Assembly (NCBI RefSeq): GCF_019132875.1
Contig: NZ_JAHSPF010000003.1
Location: 124,001-188,000 of the forward strand
From: Erwinia phyllosphaerae
Lineage (GTDB): Bacteria; Pseudomonadota; Gammaproteobacteria; Enterobacterales; Enterobacteriaceae
Direction of reading: 5' to 3'
Length of the DNA: 64,000 nt
Under the pieces are notes generated by a model. The model was given only the letters and a program-made list of their open reading frames with translations. It was not told the DNA's origin and did no database searches. Below are positions 14,394 to 24,416 of the stretch, piece by piece. The translations under genes and the position numbers were made by a program. How positions within the stretch are numbered: position 1 is the first letter of the stretch; every line of letters begins with the position of its first letter.

Positions 14394-14966
14394 ATGGCAC
14401 TTACCGACAAGCAAGAAATGTTCTGTCGCGAGTACCTCATCGATTTGAACGCCACGCAAGCGGCTATTCGGGCGGGGTACAGCGAGAAGACCGCGAACCG
14501 TACCGCATCCCAAAACATGTCAAAACCTGACATTCGAAACAGAATCGCCGAACTTAAAGCGCAACGCAATGAACAAATTAACATCAATGCAACTTATGTG
14601 CTTCGTCGCCTTGTGGAGATTGATCAGATGGATGTAATAGACATTTTAAACAATGATTTATCACTAAAGCCGGTTGCTGACTGGCCTGCTTCATGGAGGC
14701 GTTATATTTCTGGTTTCGACCTGGCGGAAATGTTTGAAGGGCATGGCGATGAAAGAGAAATGGTCGGCATCCTTAAAAAGATAAAGTGGCCGGACAAAGT
14801 CAGAAACCTGGAGTTGCTCGGTAAGCACGTAACAGTGATGGCATTCAAAGAGCAGGCGGCGCACGAACACACTGGCAAAAACGGCGGCCCGATAGAAGTG
14901 GCTGCCCTGACCAAAGACGAGTACAAAGCTGCCCGGCGGGAGATGTTGGAGGATGACGACTGCTGA
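14394..14966 (+). CDS. Terminase small subunit, 190 aa
   Basis: Terminase_2 family N-terminus: [28 protein letters not shown] forms the DNA-binding helix-turn-helix. Recognises the packaging site and hands DNA to the large subunit, whose gene overlaps by 14 bases. Confidence 0.9.
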   Translation: MALTDKQEMFCREYLIDLNATQAAIRAGYSEKTANRTASQNMSKPDIRNRIAELKAQRNEQININATYVLRRLVEIDQMDVIDILNNDLSLKPVADWPASWRRYISGFDLAEMFEGHGDEREMVGILKKIKWPDKVRNLELLGKHVTVMAFKEQAAHEHTGKNGGPIEVAALTKDEYKAARREMLEDDDC

Positions 14967-16425
14967 GCAGAAAAATTACGCCCGCCGGTTAGAGTGTGAG
15001 GAAGACGGTCTGTATTTCGCGCGGTACTTCTTCAAGCAGCGCACCGGCGGCAAGATGATTGTCGCGCCACACCATCAGGTTATTCAGCGAACGCTCGACC
15101 GCGTGGTTGATGGCGAGATAAACCGGCTGATTATTAATGTTCCGCCTGGCTACACAAAAACCGAACTGGCAACCATCAATATGATGGGACGCGGGCTGGC
15201 ACTCAATAAACGTGCCCGATTTATGCACCTCTCATATTCTCATAACCTGGCGCTGCTAAATTCTTCGACCGCGCGCGGAATAATTAAATCAAAAAATTAT
15301 CAGGCCATGTGGCCAATGGACTTAAGCGTCGACGCGGACAGTAAGGCGATGTGGTGGAACGAGGCTGGTGGCGGCGTATATGCATCATCAGCGGCAGGTC
15401 AGGTTACTGGCTTCCGTGCCGGACACATGGAGCCAGGCTGGCAAGGTGCGCTGATTATTGACGACCCGGTAAAACCGGATGATGCATTTAGTGAAACAGT
15501 GCGTGACGGCGTAAATAATCGGTTTAATGAGACAATAAAATCACGTCTGGCCGTCGAAACCACGCCGATGATCGTGATTATGCAGCGCATCCACTATCAG
15601 GATTTAAGCGGCTATCTGCTGCGTGGTGGCAGCGGTGAAATGTGGCACCACCTGAATTTGCCGGTAATGATTGATAATGCGCTGAGCTACACAGAGCAGT
15701 ATCCCGAGAACACCCACGCGATACCGATTGATCATGGTCTGCCTGATGGCTGGCTCTGGCCTTATAAACATAATGAATCGCATCGCGTGTCGCTGTTCTC
15801 TCACCGCAGAACGGCAGAAGCACAATATATGCAGAAGCCGCGGCGATTTAATGCTGAAGGCGCCCTGTGGAATGAATCCTTGATCGCCGGCGCGCATAAG
15901 CTTCCATTGCGCGAAGAGCTGGTGCGTACCGTTGTGGCTATAGATCCGCAGGCGACTAACAGCGAGGAAAGTGATGAATCCGGCATTGTCGCTGCCAGCG
16001 CTTATGGCTCAGGAAAAGATAAGCAGTATTCAGTGGACGCCGATTATAGCGGGCGGTTTTCTCCCAATGGCTGGGCTACTAAAGCGATTAACGCTTATGA
16101 GCGACATAATGCTGATGCCATCGTTATCGAAACCAATCAGGGTGGCGATATGGCTAAGGATACGCTGCGTAATGCCGGTTTCGAAGGCCGCATCATTCGC
16201 GTACATGCTAACAAAGGCAAGTATGCCCGCGCAGAGCCAATATCTGCACTCTATGAGCAAGGCAAAGTAGCCCACCGTGGGAGTCTTTACACGCTTGAAA
16301 ATCAGTTAATGGAATATGTTCCGGCAACTGCAAAAAAATCACCCGATCGGCTGGATGCAATGGTCTACGCCCTCACCGAATTAAGCGAACCTCAAAACAT
16401 TGGTATGTTGGTGCGTAAGCGCTGA
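14953..16425 (+). CDS. Terminase large subunit, 490 aa
   Basis: ATPase domain with a Walker A variant VPPGYTKTE (63-71) and Walker B LIIDD (167-171); C-terminal RNase H-like nuclease with [19 protein letters not shown] and a final D-R-L-D-A-M acid cluster. This is the motor that pumps and cuts the phage genome. Starts inside terS. Confidence 0.92.
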   Translation: MTTAEQKNYARRLECEEDGLYFARYFFKQRTGGKMIVAPHHQVIQRTLDRVVDGEINRLIINVPPGYTKTELATINMMGRGLALNKRARFMHLSYSHNLALLNSSTARGIIKSKNYQAMWPMDLSVDADSKAMWWNEAGGGVYASSAAGQVTGFRAGHMEPGWQGALIIDDPVKPDDAFSETVRDGVNNRFNETIKSRLAVETTPMIVIMQRIHYQDLSGYLLRGGSGEMWHHLNLPVMIDNALSYTEQYPENTHAIPIDHGLPDGWLWPYKHNESHRVSLFSHRRTAEAQYMQKPRRFNAEGALWNESLIAGAHKLPLREELVRTVVAIDPQATNSEESDESGIVAASAYGSGKDKQYSVDADYSGRFSPNGWATKAINAYERHNADAIVIETNQGGDMAKDTLRNAGFEGRIIRVHANKGKYARAEPISALYEQGKVAHRGSLYTLENQLMEYVPATAKKSPDRLDAMVYALTELSEPQNIGMLVRKR

Positions 16426-16436
16426 CGGAGGACAAC

Positions 16437-17897
16437 GTGACAACAGACAAAATGAAAGCGCTGTCCGTGGCAATTAATAGCCTGGCGGAAGGGCGTGCTC
16501 GTGCATTGTACGGGCAATACATCGGTAAATCTGGTAACACGAAACGCCAGCGCATTTATCAGGAATTTGGTTATCCCAACAACCTCACGTTTGACGATTT
16601 CTACAACGCCTATGAGCGCAATGCTATAGCCGGATCCGCAGTAAAACGCATGCTGGACGGATGCTGGGAAGATTTCCCCGAAGTCTTTGAAGGCGAGAAA
16701 GCAAAAGACGCGGAGGCCGAATCAGCGTGGGATAAAACGCTAAAGCGCCTACTGAAACGATGCTGGAAGCAGATTAAAGACGCTGACCGGCGCAATATGG
16801 TTGGCCGTTATTCAGCAATTCTTATTCAGTTGGGGGATAGCGGCAAATGGAGTGATCCGCCAAACGCAGCAGTCATCAGGCGCACCGGTGACAGGGCGCT
16901 GGTGAAGTTGATCCCTGTCTGGGAGTCACAACTTGACGTCAGCGTCTGGGATACCGATCCGGATAGCGAAAACTTTGGCCAGCCGAAAATGTACAGCTTT
17001 ATTGAGTTACCGGTTGAAGGTCAGCAGGATGGCGCGCCGGCGAGACAAATTCCAATTCATCCGGATCGCCTCATTATCCTGGCGGAAGGTGCAGATGATG
17101 GTCTTTTAACGTCGGGTGTGCCAATGCTGAGGGCCGGTTTCAATAAGCTACTCGATATCGAAAAGGTTTCCGGCGGTAGTGCTGAGGGATTTTTGAAAAA
17201 TGCCAGCCGCCAGCTTAATTTTGCATTCAGCGAAAAGACCGACTTCCGTGCGCTGGCTGGTGCTTTAGGCGTGAAAGATAACGAACTGGCTGATGCTTTA
17301 AATGAGCAGGTTGTCAGACTGAATGAAAATACCGATGCGGCAACGTTTATGCAGGCTGGTACGGCTGAAGTACTGTCGGTTGCGGCTGCTGACCCGGAGC
17401 CTACATGGCGGACGGCACTCAGTGAATTCTGCGCCACAATCCCTATACCGGTAAAAGTGCTGGTGGGTCAGATTACCGGCGAACGGGCATCAACTGAAGA
17501 TATGAAAGACTGGGCACGCACGCGTATGTCGCGCCGTAACGGTTTTCTTGCCGATGTTATTGAGACGATTGTCCGCCGTTTCTGGTTAATTGGCCTGATT
17601 GCGCCAGCAGCTAACGATGAAGTAACCGTGTCATGGTCTGATCTACTGGCTCCCAGCCAGGCTGATAAAACAGATAATATGGCGAAAATGGCCGAAGTGG
17701 CTCAGAAAACCCAGCAGGCATTTGGCCGGGCTGCGGTGAAAGAAAACGAAATACGCGCAGCTGGCGAACTCCAGACGCTGCCTGAATACGAAAATGAAAT
17801 GCCACCAGATCCCAACACTAAACCAACCGGTAAGGACCCGCTGACAGATGACGAAGACAGCGATAACCCGAATCGGAACGCCGATCGTACCGCGTAA
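16437..17897 (+). CDS. Portal protein, DUF1073 type, 486 aa
   Basis: GTG start with GGAGG five bases upstream. Sequence follows the DUF1073/phage portal family (N-terminal L-T-F-D-D-F-Y-N-A-Y-E-R-N-A-I-A, the G-E-R-A-S-T-E-D-M-K-D-W segment near residue 360, acidic C-terminal tail). Forms the dodecameric DNA gate of the head. The databases also use an Acb1-like name for this domain; here the position after terminase fixes the portal role. Confidence 0.88.
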   Translation: MTTDKMKALSVAINSLAEGRARALYGQYIGKSGNTKRQRIYQEFGYPNNLTFDDFYNAYERNAIAGSAVKRMLDGCWEDFPEVFEGEKAKDAEAESAWDKTLKRLLKRCWKQIKDADRRNMVGRYSAILIQLGDSGKWSDPPNAAVIRRTGDRALVKLIPVWESQLDVSVWDTDPDSENFGQPKMYSFIELPVEGQQDGAPARQIPIHPDRLIILAEGADDGLLTSGVPMLRAGFNKLLDIEKVSGGSAEGFLKNASRQLNFAFSEKTDFRALAGALGVKDNELADALNEQVVRLNENTDAATFMQAGTAEVLSVAAADPEPTWRTALSEFCATIPIPVKVLVGQITGERASTEDMKDWARTRMSRRNGFLADVIETIVRRFWLIGLIAPAANDEVTVSWSDLLAPSQADKTDNMAKMAEVAQKTQQAFGRAAVKENEIRAAGELQTLPEYENEMPPDPNTKPTGKDPLTDDEDSDNPNRNADRTA

Positions 17898-18843
17898 TAA
17901 AGCTGACCCCACGCAATCAGCACGACCAGTTGGCAGGATGTATCGCGATATTGAGCAGCGTTATCTTGGCATCAAGCGAAACCTGAAGGAGCTATTCGAC
18001 CAACGTCTGACCGGACAGCAGCGCCAGGGCAACGCGCAGCAAAGTTATCTGGTCTGCAACAACGATGACGGGCCAGCCTCGTTCTACAAGTGCAATGCCG
18101 GCACCTACACCTACGATATGATTGCGGCGCAGCTTGCCGACCTGCTTCAGCGCGTCCAGACGATCCTGGACGATGCGCTGCTGGAGGGCGGCAGCCAGAA
18201 TCTGTGGGCGCTGGATTATGTGGCCGCAGAGTATGAGCGCGGTACACATCAGGCATTCACAAATTTATCTGTGCAATCGCCGGTTTACGCTCAACAAACC
18301 ACACTGATGCAGCTACTGAGTGCTCCGGCATATCAGAACCAGATAGCAGCCGCCTACGTCTCAACTTACAGCGACTGGGTGGGGCTCAGTGACGCGGCAC
18401 GCGCAGACCTGGCAAATGTGGTTTCCGACGCCATAGGACGCGGCATTAATCCACGCGAAACAGCCAGGATAATCAGCAAGCGGCTGGATGTGTCAATGGC
18501 GCGGGCGAAGAACATGGCGCAGACCGAACAGGTTGGGGCGCTGCGTAAGGCACAATGGCAGGAAACAGACTGGGCGCGGGAAAGGCTGGGGCTGAATACT
18601 AAGCTGTTGTGGCTATCAGCGCTGAAACCGACAACACGGCGTTGGCACGCGTCACGTCACGGACGTACCTACACGACGAAAGAAGTGGAGGCCTTCTACG
18701 CCGAGAATAGCAATCGCTTCAACTGCTATTGCAGTCAGATACCTGTCATTCTCAAAGGCGACGGAAGTATTTCTAATAATGGGCTGACCCATAAGTTGGA
18801 GGAGGAGCTGAATCTTTGGAAGAAGACAGATTCCGATACATGA
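17848..18843 (+). CDS. Minor head protein (Mu gpF/SPP1 gp7-like), 331 aa
   Basis: Overlaps the portal gene by 50 bases. The C-terminal third has the head-morphogenesis pattern: R-A-K-N-M-A-Q-T-E-Q-V-G-A-L-R, then L-K-P-T-T-R-R-W-H-A-S-R-H-G, and a closing C-x-C (N-R-F-N-C-Y-C). These proteins assist portal-capsid assembly. Confidence 0.82.
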   Translation: MTKTAITRIGTPIVPRNKADPTQSARPVGRMYRDIEQRYLGIKRNLKELFDQRLTGQQRQGNAQQSYLVCNNDDGPASFYKCNAGTYTYDMIAAQLADLLQRVQTILDDALLEGGSQNLWALDYVAAEYERGTHQAFTNLSVQSPVYAQQTTLMQLLSAPAYQNQIAAAYVSTYSDWVGLSDAARADLANVVSDAIGRGINPRETARIISKRLDVSMARAKNMAQTEQVGALRKAQWQETDWARERLGLNTKLLWLSALKPTTRRWHASRHGRTYTTKEVEAFYAENSNRFNCYCSQIPVILKGDGSISNNGLTHKLEEELNLWKKTDSDT

Positions 18844-18879
18844 TGTTAGATTTGAATTACTTTTCAAAAGGGGGTTCAG

Positions 18880-19359
18880 ATGTCTAAGTATGATGAGTTG
18901 CGAATGGCTGTATCAAGTCTTGTTACTGCCGAAGATATATACTGGGAAAAGCTATATGATGCTTATTTCAACTTTCAAGCTAACTTCAGAGAATTTCTTG
19001 GCTTAACAAATGAAAAAGCAGTCGATTCTAAAGGTAAGACAGTACCAATTTTAATGACGGGCCTATACGACCCCTCCAGCAAGCAGATAATACCCACAGC
19101 ACCTCCAGCTTTACCAAAAGAAGATCGGAAACTTTGCTTCCAGTTCTTATTGAATTTATGTAGCTATGAAACTGATGACATCCAAATAAGAAAGCTAATA
19201 AATGTCAAGGTAAGACGGCATGGTGACGAATATTATTTTGAGTTTGAAGGGTTTCCATCAGAGATTAAGTGCTATGAAATTGATGGCAATGTTGACATGA
19301 CTCCACTTTTTGAGGCAGTTCATTCCGCCTTGATAACGAAATTAAACGTCAGAAATTAG
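18880..19359 (+). CDS. AT-rich accessory protein in head operon, 159 aa
   Basis: Good GGGGG-type ribosome site before ATG 18880. No recognised domain; sequence is mixed alpha/beta (N-terminal W-E-K-L-Y-D-A-Y-F-N-F-Q, C-terminal R-R-H-G-D-E-Y-Y-F-E-F-E-G). Its base composition is lower in GC than flanking head genes, and a terminator follows it, which marks it as a moron inserted between the minor head and protease genes. Confidence 0.55.
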   Translation: MSKYDELRMAVSSLVTAEDIYWEKLYDAYFNFQANFREFLGLTNEKAVDSKGKTVPILMTGLYDPSSKQIIPTAPPALPKEDRKLCFQFLLNLCSYETDDIQIRKLINVKVRRHGDEYYFEFEGFPSEIKCYEIDGNVDMTPLFEAVHSALITKLNVRN

Positions 19360-19373
19360 CAGGTACCATCCTT

Positions 19374-19398
19374 AGGGTCGCTTAGGCGGCCTTTTTTT
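19374..19398 (+). terminator. Terminator after the head-operon moron
   Basis: GGTCGC-TTAG-GCGGCC stem (one G-U pair) followed by seven T residues. The same stem sequence ends another moron at 32447-32473. Confidence 0.75.
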
Positions 19399-19429
19399 AT
19401 TGCCTGAAATCCACCAAAGAGGACACAGC

Positions 19430-20821
19430 ATGTCACGCATCTGCGTAAACGTGCTGTCGGTCATCAACTCCGCTTCAAACATCACCTCTGAAATCATCGA
19501 TGGCGTTGAGCACATTGTCGTAAAGGACGTCTGTCCGGTCATCGACGATATTGTGCTCAATGGCGGGTTGTATCCGGCAGACGAAATAGCAAAAGGCTAT
19601 AAGAGCCTTGAAGGCAAGTCCATGCCTTATGGGCATCCGAAAATTGAAGGCCAGTACGTTAGCGCCAGCAATATTCGCGCAGTGAACGAATACCACATTG
19701 GCGCTTTTGCCCGGAATGTCAGAAAAGATGCCGATCGCGTGCTGATGGATATGTGCGTGAACCTCCGTTATGCCGAAGCTACAGACAAGGGTAAAGAAGT
19801 GGTGAGCCGCCTTGAGGATATGAAGGCTGGTAAAGATGTTGAGCCCATCGGCGTTTCTACCGGTCTGGGACTGAATAAAGCGACGGGTTCCGGCACATCC
19901 AGAGGCAAAAAGTACAGCTGGATCGCGACCAATCAGGATTACGACCATTGCGCCATTTTGCTGCATGAAACCCCGGCAGGAACACCGCAGGAGGGCGTAG
20001 GCATTTTCGTAAATGCTCAGGGCGACGAGATGGAAATCCAGAACGCCAGCCTGGCGGACGCTGCTGACTGCACCAAAGAAGGCCTGCTTAACAAAACGAA
20101 GTTCTATTTCACCAATGCTTCCAATTTTTCCTTTGATGATATCCAGAGCGCGCTATCCAGCAAGCTACGTGCTGGCAAGCCTGCGGATTATTACGCCTTG
20201 CCGGAAACGGTGTGGCCCGACCGGTTCATCTATCGCGAGGAGCAGAAAACGTACCAACAGAAATACCTGATCAACGATGACTGCACTGCTGAATTTGTCG
20301 GAGATCGGCAGGAAGTCGTGCGCAAACCTACTGAATACGAAATTAAAACTAACGGAGAAAAAAGTCCGATGAAAACGATGATTATCAATGCGCTCAAAGC
20401 CGCTGGTAAGCCGACCGATGGTCTGTCCGACGATCAGCTGCTGGTGGCATATAACGAGCAGGTAGCGGCTGACAAGAAGGCAAAGGATGAAGCCGACGAA
20501 AAAGCCAAAAAGGAAAAAGAAGAGGCCGACAAGAAGGATAAGCAGCCAGCGCAGAACCAGGAAGAAATGCCAGCCTGGGCAAAAGCGCTGGCGGAGCGCG
20601 TCGACACCGTGGTTAACAGCCTGAGCGCTAATTCCGACAAAGAAAAAGGTGAAAAGCGCGCCGCGGTGAAAATGAAGTTTGGTCTTGATGATATGGCGGT
20701 AAATGCACTCGATGGTGCCGCGCTGGACGGACTGTATGCGCAGTGCCAGACCTCTACCTGCCTGAATGGCTCATTCCGCCAGGTCAACTCTAACCAGTCA
20801 GTCAGCGAAATGCCGGAGTAA
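19430..20821 (+). CDS. DUF2213 capsid maturation protease with scaffold-like tail, 463 aa
   Basis: ATG 19430 has AGAGG seven bases upstream and is preferred to the frame opening at 19400, which starts within the terminator. N-terminal ~200 residues match DUF2213 prohead proteases (G-G-L-Y-P-A-D-E-I, M-P-Y-G-H-P-K, P-I-G-V-S-T-G-L). The C-terminal half is a highly charged K/D/E/A coiled region (about 330-400) typical of a fused scaffold. Confidence 0.82.
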   Translation: MSRICVNVLSVINSASNITSEIIDGVEHIVVKDVCPVIDDIVLNGGLYPADEIAKGYKSLEGKSMPYGHPKIEGQYVSASNIRAVNEYHIGAFARNVRKDADRVLMDMCVNLRYAEATDKGKEVVSRLEDMKAGKDVEPIGVSTGLGLNKATGSGTSRGKKYSWIATNQDYDHCAILLHETPAGTPQEGVGIFVNAQGDEMEIQNASLADAADCTKEGLLNKTKFYFTNASNFSFDDIQSALSSKLRAGKPADYYALPETVWPDRFIYREEQKTYQQKYLINDDCTAEFVGDRQEVVRKPTEYEIKTNGEKSPMKTMIINALKAAGKPTDGLSDDQLLVAYNEQVAADKKAKDEADEKAKKEKEEADKKDKQPAQNQEEMPAWAKALAERVDTVVNSLSANSDKEKGEKRAAVKMKFGLDDMAVNALDGAALDGLYAQCQTSTCLNGSFRQVNSNQSVSEMPE

Positions 20822-20824
20822 ATA

Positions 20825-21265
20825 ATGGCTAAAGACGGAAAGCACGTAATTCACGCGGGCGGTATTTTCCATAACCCGCAGCTACATCGCGAAGGCGCGG
20901 CCGCAGCAGACACTCAACCAGGGACCATCGGCTACTTCGATAACACCACAAAAAAATTTACAGCGTCGGTAGCAGGTAACGAGGACGCAATTCTGTACGT
21001 GGCCAATTTTGACTATCTGCGCTGCAAAACGGTAGACGACACGATTGCTGCCGGCGACTGGGTTGTCGCATTCCACCCAACAGAGGGAGTTTTTTTCAAT
21101 GTTCCTGCTGAAAAAGGCACGTATACAAAAGGACAGCCGCTGTCGATCGTCAATGGACGCGTTAAAGCGAAGGCCACAGGCGAATCTACGCGCTGTTTTG
21201 TTGAAGAAGATAACGCATACACCATTGCAACGGCAGGCGAACTCCTGCGCATTGTTATTAAGTAA
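20825..21265 (+). CDS. Head decoration-like protein, 146 aa
   Basis: Located between protease and major capsid genes, beta-rich, with the G-T-I-G-Y-F-D-N and A-G-D-W-V-V-A-F-H segments found in this capsid-associated family of DUF2213/DUF2184-type phages. Probably a capsid-stabilising decoration protein; assignment mainly by position. Confidence 0.6.
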   Translation: MAKDGKHVIHAGGIFHNPQLHREGAAAADTQPGTIGYFDNTTKKFTASVAGNEDAILYVANFDYLRCKTVDDTIAAGDWVVAFHPTEGVFFNVPAEKGTYTKGQPLSIVNGRVKAKATGESTRCFVEEDNAYTIATAGELLRIVIK

Positions 21266-21276
21266 GGAGCACCTGA

Positions 21277-22353
21277 ATGTTTGTATTTTCCACTAAAAAG
21301 GCGACTGAGACGCGAAACCTTGAGGCTAACCAGGCCCAGTTTCAGGAGTTACAGTTTGCGCGTAACGCCAGCGCTCAGGCAGTGGCCGACTTTATCGCCC
21401 GAACCCGCTGGCGCGGCGCGGCAGCAAATGCTCCGACGCTGGACGCAGTGAACGCGATCGACGATATTCGCCGCCTCTATAAAGCCTATGACCAGACTGT
21501 TCTCGCCGAATTTGAGCCAAACACCGAGTTTACGCTGCTGAACGACCTGATGCCGCTGTCTCGCTCCGTTCGCCTGGAAGAGTCAGTGTACGAGTATGCG
21601 CGTAAAGGCGGCCGTGGCTGGGCGCACACGTCAATGTCCGGTCAGATCGGCGCGGCGCTGGATGCCAAGAGCTATACCTTCGACGGTACGATGGTGCCAA
21701 TTCACGACAGCGGCTTCAAATTCAACTGGCGTGACCCGATCTTCAATAAAGGCTCTGCGTTGGCTTCGCTGGCTGACGCTCAGTCCGGCTCTGTTGATGA
21801 TGTTCGTCGCCAGTACGTGAATTTTATTTGGGATGGCTTCCGCGATGCTGCTGGCAACTTCATTAAGTTCGACGATTACACCTGGAAAGGATTACGTGCA
21901 GATGAGCGCGTAGCTCAAATTACGCTGACATTTAATTTTGCAACCAGCACCGATCCGAAAGCTATTCGACAACAGGCAATTGACCTGCGCGATGTGCTGA
22001 AGTTGCAGAATTACCAATACGGTAAGCAGACCTGGTATGTTTCCGGCGAACTCCTGTCAAACTGGGAGCAGTATTTCGATGTCAACCAGACCCGCACCGT
22101 GCTGGCGGAGGTTTTGAAGCTGTCAGGCATTGAGGCAGTCAAAGAGGATGCCAAGCTGACTGGTAATGAAATCCTTATCGTTCCGTTGGGTTCAGGAGTT
22201 ATCGCGCCAATCGTAGGCCAGGCATTTGGCACTGTTGCCGATCCGCGCCTGTTCTATAACAGCGATTACGTCTGGCGCACCTGGGGTGCTGCTGGGCTAA
22301 TGGTCAAGCAGGACATTAACGGCCATTTCTCTGTCGTTCACGCCTCAAGCTAA
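21277..22353 (+). CDS. Major capsid protein, 358 aa
   Basis: Size, place after protease and decoration genes, high expression-like codon use and sequence features (E-F-E-P-N-T-E-F-T-L-L-N-D-L-M-P-L-S-R-S-V, G-R-G-W-A-H-T-S-M-S-G-Q-I-G) fit the HK97-fold capsid of this phage group. GGAG precedes the ATG. Confidence 0.88.
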   Translation: MFVFSTKKATETRNLEANQAQFQELQFARNASAQAVADFIARTRWRGAAANAPTLDAVNAIDDIRRLYKAYDQTVLAEFEPNTEFTLLNDLMPLSRSVRLEESVYEYARKGGRGWAHTSMSGQIGAALDAKSYTFDGTMVPIHDSGFKFNWRDPIFNKGSALASLADAQSGSVDDVRRQYVNFIWDGFRDAAGNFIKFDDYTWKGLRADERVAQITLTFNFATSTDPKAIRQQAIDLRDVLKLQNYQYGKQTWYVSGELLSNWEQYFDVNQTRTVLAEVLKLSGIEAVKEDAKLTGNEILIVPLGSGVIAPIVGQAFGTVADPRLFYNSDYVWRTWGAAGLMVKQDINGHFSVVHASS

Positions 22354-22363
22354 GGAGCAAAAC

Positions 22364-22732
22364 ATGACACTCGTAAAAGTCCTGGGTAAAAACCTGTTTG
22401 CCGGTGCCGGATTCCAGAAGCTGGAAGCCGGGAAGGTGTATGAAGTGGCGGATTCAGTGGCGGAGAAGTGGATTAAATCCGGTCAGGCTGAAGTGTCAAA
22501 AGATAAAAAAGGGGAATCTCTACAGTCTGAAGTAGCCACGCCATCCTCAAGTGATTCAGCAGCCAGTGCTGACCTGCAATCTCAATTAGACGATGCTCTG
22601 GATCAGGTAAAACAGCTGCAGGACGACGCTGAAACCAAAGAAAAAGAACACGCCGATGCGCTGGCAGCAGAAACCAGGCGTGCCGATGACGCTGAAGCAG
22701 CACTGGCAGCAGCGACAAAAAAGGATAAGTGA
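22364..22732 (+). CDS. Head-associated coiled-coil protein, 122 aa
   Basis: N-terminal ~40 residues form a small domain (K-V-Y-E-V-A-D-S-V-A-E-K-W-I) often seen in capsid-adjacent proteins, followed by a long D/A/E/K-rich heptad region. Likely an internal or connector-associated head protein; precise role unknown. Confidence 0.6.
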   Translation: MTLVKVLGKNLFAGAGFQKLEAGKVYEVADSVAEKWIKSGQAEVSKDKKGESLQSEVATPSSSDSAASADLQSQLDDALDQVKQLQDDAETKEKEHADALAAETRRADDAEAALAAATKKDK

Positions 22733-22733
22733 T

Positions 22734-23111
22734 ATGGCCGCCCAAATTACGCTGGATGATATCAAGCCGTTTATAGCGGAACTGGGCTTTACGGTTCCCG
22801 ATGCGTTACTTACCTTGCTGACAGAACAAGTAAGTGGAGTCTCCGCCTGTATGGAAGGGGCCGGGTATTCAGAAAACCTGCAAAAGCTGCTGCTTATCTA
22901 CGCCGTCGCGCGCCTCGCAGCCTTGTCTGGTGCTCGCAAAATAGCGTCTCAGTCTGCTCCTTCTGGAGCATCCCGCTCTTTCACTTATGATTCTGCTGGG
23001 ACGGATCACCTTTATTCGCAGATTCTGGACTGGGATAAAAACGGCTGCTTTTCGGATTTGCCGCTTTCCGGTAATAAGGTCGGTCTGTTTATGGTTGTCG
23101 GAGGCCGCTGA
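22734..23111 (+). CDS. Head-tail connector protein, 125 aa
   Basis: Start at 22734 (AAGGA eight bases upstream). Mostly helical, small, directly after capsid genes, like the gp6/DnaT-type adaptor proteins. Stop overlaps the next ATG (TGATG). Confidence 0.65.
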   Translation: MAAQITLDDIKPFIAELGFTVPDALLTLLTEQVSGVSACMEGAGYSENLQKLLLIYAVARLAALSGARKIASQSAPSGASRSFTYDSAGTDHLYSQILDWDKNGCFSDLPLSGNKVGLFMVVGGR

Positions 23112-23278
23112 TGGAGTGGGTGCCGGTAAGTCTGCGTCTGCCACAGCCATTCGAGCGCGTCTGGCTCAAAACATCAACGGGTCGGCAGTCTACAGGCTAC
23201 GTTAACAGCAGCGGCCATTGGGTGATTAATTGCCCACGAATTGCAGCTGAGAATCCCGCAGTAACCCACTGGAGGTGA
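23111..23278 (+). CDS. DUF551-like small protein, 55 aa
   Basis: Too short to be caught by common cut-offs. ATG overlaps the previous stop (TGATG). Product starts MEWVPVSLRLPQPFERVWL and ends V-T-H-W-R; the W-V-P-V-S-x-R-L-P and V-T-H-W motifs are those of DUF551, a small domain widespread in phages. Function unknown; the placement inside the connector genes is unusual for DUF551. Confidence 0.65.
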   Translation: MEWVPVSLRLPQPFERVWLKTSTGRQSTGYVNSSGHWVINCPRIAAENPAVTHWR

Positions 23279-23283
23279 TAGCC

Positions 23284-23634
23284 ATGACCACCACAGCTAA
23301 CTGGTCATATACGGCGATATGTACTCTCTGGCAGCGTTATCCCGACCGGAACGAGTATGGCGATACTGTCGGTTATGACTTTCCGGTAACGATTATGTGC
23401 GATTACCAAGGCGGACTGTCAAAACGGTTAGGTGATATCGGTGCTGAGAAAGTGGTGAAAAACACCTTCTGGACTGAGTTCGCCAGCGCCAGAACCGGTG
23501 ATTACATTCTTATTGGTGAATCCTCAGAAGCCGACCCGCGCAAGGCCGGGGCAGATGAAATTATGCAGGTAATTCGCAACGCAGACACGTTCGACCGTCT
23601 GGCTGACGATTACATCATTATTACGGGAGTTTAA
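23284..23634 (+). CDS. Head closure/head-tail joining protein, 116 aa
   Basis: ATG 23284 lies eight bases after GGAGG; the GTG at 23275 belongs to the ribosome site itself. Size, gene order and beta content (W-Q-R-Y-P-D-R-N-E-Y-G-D, T-G-D-Y-I-L-I-G) suit a stopper protein. Assigned by synteny. Confidence 0.6.
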   Translation: MTTTANWSYTAICTLWQRYPDRNEYGDTVGYDFPVTIMCDYQGGLSKRLGDIGAEKVVKNTFWTEFASARTGDYILIGESSEADPRKAGADEIMQVIRNADTFDRLADDYIIITGV

Positions 23635-23635
23635 T

Positions 23636-24004
23636 ATGGGGGTGAAAGTAAAAGGTATCAGTCAGGCGCAGCAAGAAATGAATGCGCTGATCGATGACAT
23701 TCAGGGCAGGAAGGCGGTGCGGGCTATCCAGAGCTCGCTTATTATTGGCTCTTCTCAAGCCGCTCTGTATACGCCAATCGATACGTCAACCTTGATGAAC
23801 AGTCAGTACAGGGAGCTGAGTTTAGATGGCACCAGGTTAACAGGGCGTGTCGGTTACTCAGCTAATTATGCCGTCTATGTTCACGATCCAAACGTTCCGC
23901 AGACGTTCCGACGCGCAACGGCTCAAAAACTTTTTTTGGCTAAGGGATTTGAGGATACCCGCGAGCTTATCAACAGGACATTTAAAAAGGAAATGAGTCT
24001 GTGA
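23636..24004 (+). CDS. HK97 gp10-like neck/tail-completion protein, 122 aa
   Basis: The segment A-A-L-Y-T-P-I-D-T-S-T-L-M-N-S followed by Y-S-A-N-Y-A-V-Y-V-H-D is the HK97-gp10 signature (T-P-V-D-T-G-x-L, Y-A-x-Y-V-E-x-G). Overlaps the next gene by four bases. Confidence 0.75.
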   Translation: MGVKVKGISQAQQEMNALIDDIQGRKAVRAIQSSLIIGSSQAALYTPIDTSTLMNSQYRELSLDGTRLTGRVGYSANYAVYVHDPNVPQTFRRATAQKLFLAKGFEDTRELINRTFKKEMSL

Positions 24005-24384
24005 CCCCCCCGATGCACGTTCGTTTGCACAACTACTTTATCAGTGCGGGCCTGACCTTTGGTTTTTCAACCCAACTGCTGGCGTGGCGTGATAGCGGCA
24101 ATTTATCGGATGCGTTTATTGTATTCCGGCCAAATGGTGGCTCAAACATCCGTAATGAACTTGGCGCTGAATATTACGTATTGGTCGATATTGTCGGTGC
24201 GAAGGATGATAACGAGGCAACTGACAAAGCAGTTCAGGAAATCATTGAACATATTCATGCTAACCCACTGCCCGGCGACTGCATTGGCTACATCGAAAAC
24301 GTTGGCGGGATCCCTGCGCCAGTCCTGACTACCGAAGGCCGCCTGGTCTATCGGCTTCAGTTTGCAATCAAATACGGCGAATAG
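24001..24384 (+). CDS. Tail terminator-like protein, 127 aa
   Basis: GTG start overlapping the previous stop. Position directly before the major tail protein and the U-like pattern (D-A-F-I-V-F-R-P-N-G-G, Y-Y-V-L-V-D-I-V-G-A, final strand V-Y-R-L-Q-F-A-I-K-Y) suggest the protein that caps the tail tube. Confidence 0.65.
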   Translation: MTPPMHVRLHNYFISAGLTFGFSTQLLAWRDSGNLSDAFIVFRPNGGSNIRNELGAEYYVLVDIVGAKDDNEATDKAVQEIIEHIHANPLPGDCIGYIENVGGIPAPVLTTEGRLVYRLQFAIKYGE

Positions 24385-24416
24385 CCGCACTACATCACAT
24401 CAAAGAGGATTTATCC

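Noticed and set aside
16437..17897. Anti-CBASS Acb1 activity for the DUF1073 protein
   Set aside because: The domain name overlaps in databases, but gene order after terminase and size support a portal; no separate Acb1 catalytic HxT motifs were noted.
18652..18668. CGTCACG repeats inside the minor head gene
   Set aside because: Only two or three copies and no AT-rich partner; likely chance or codon use, not a second origin.
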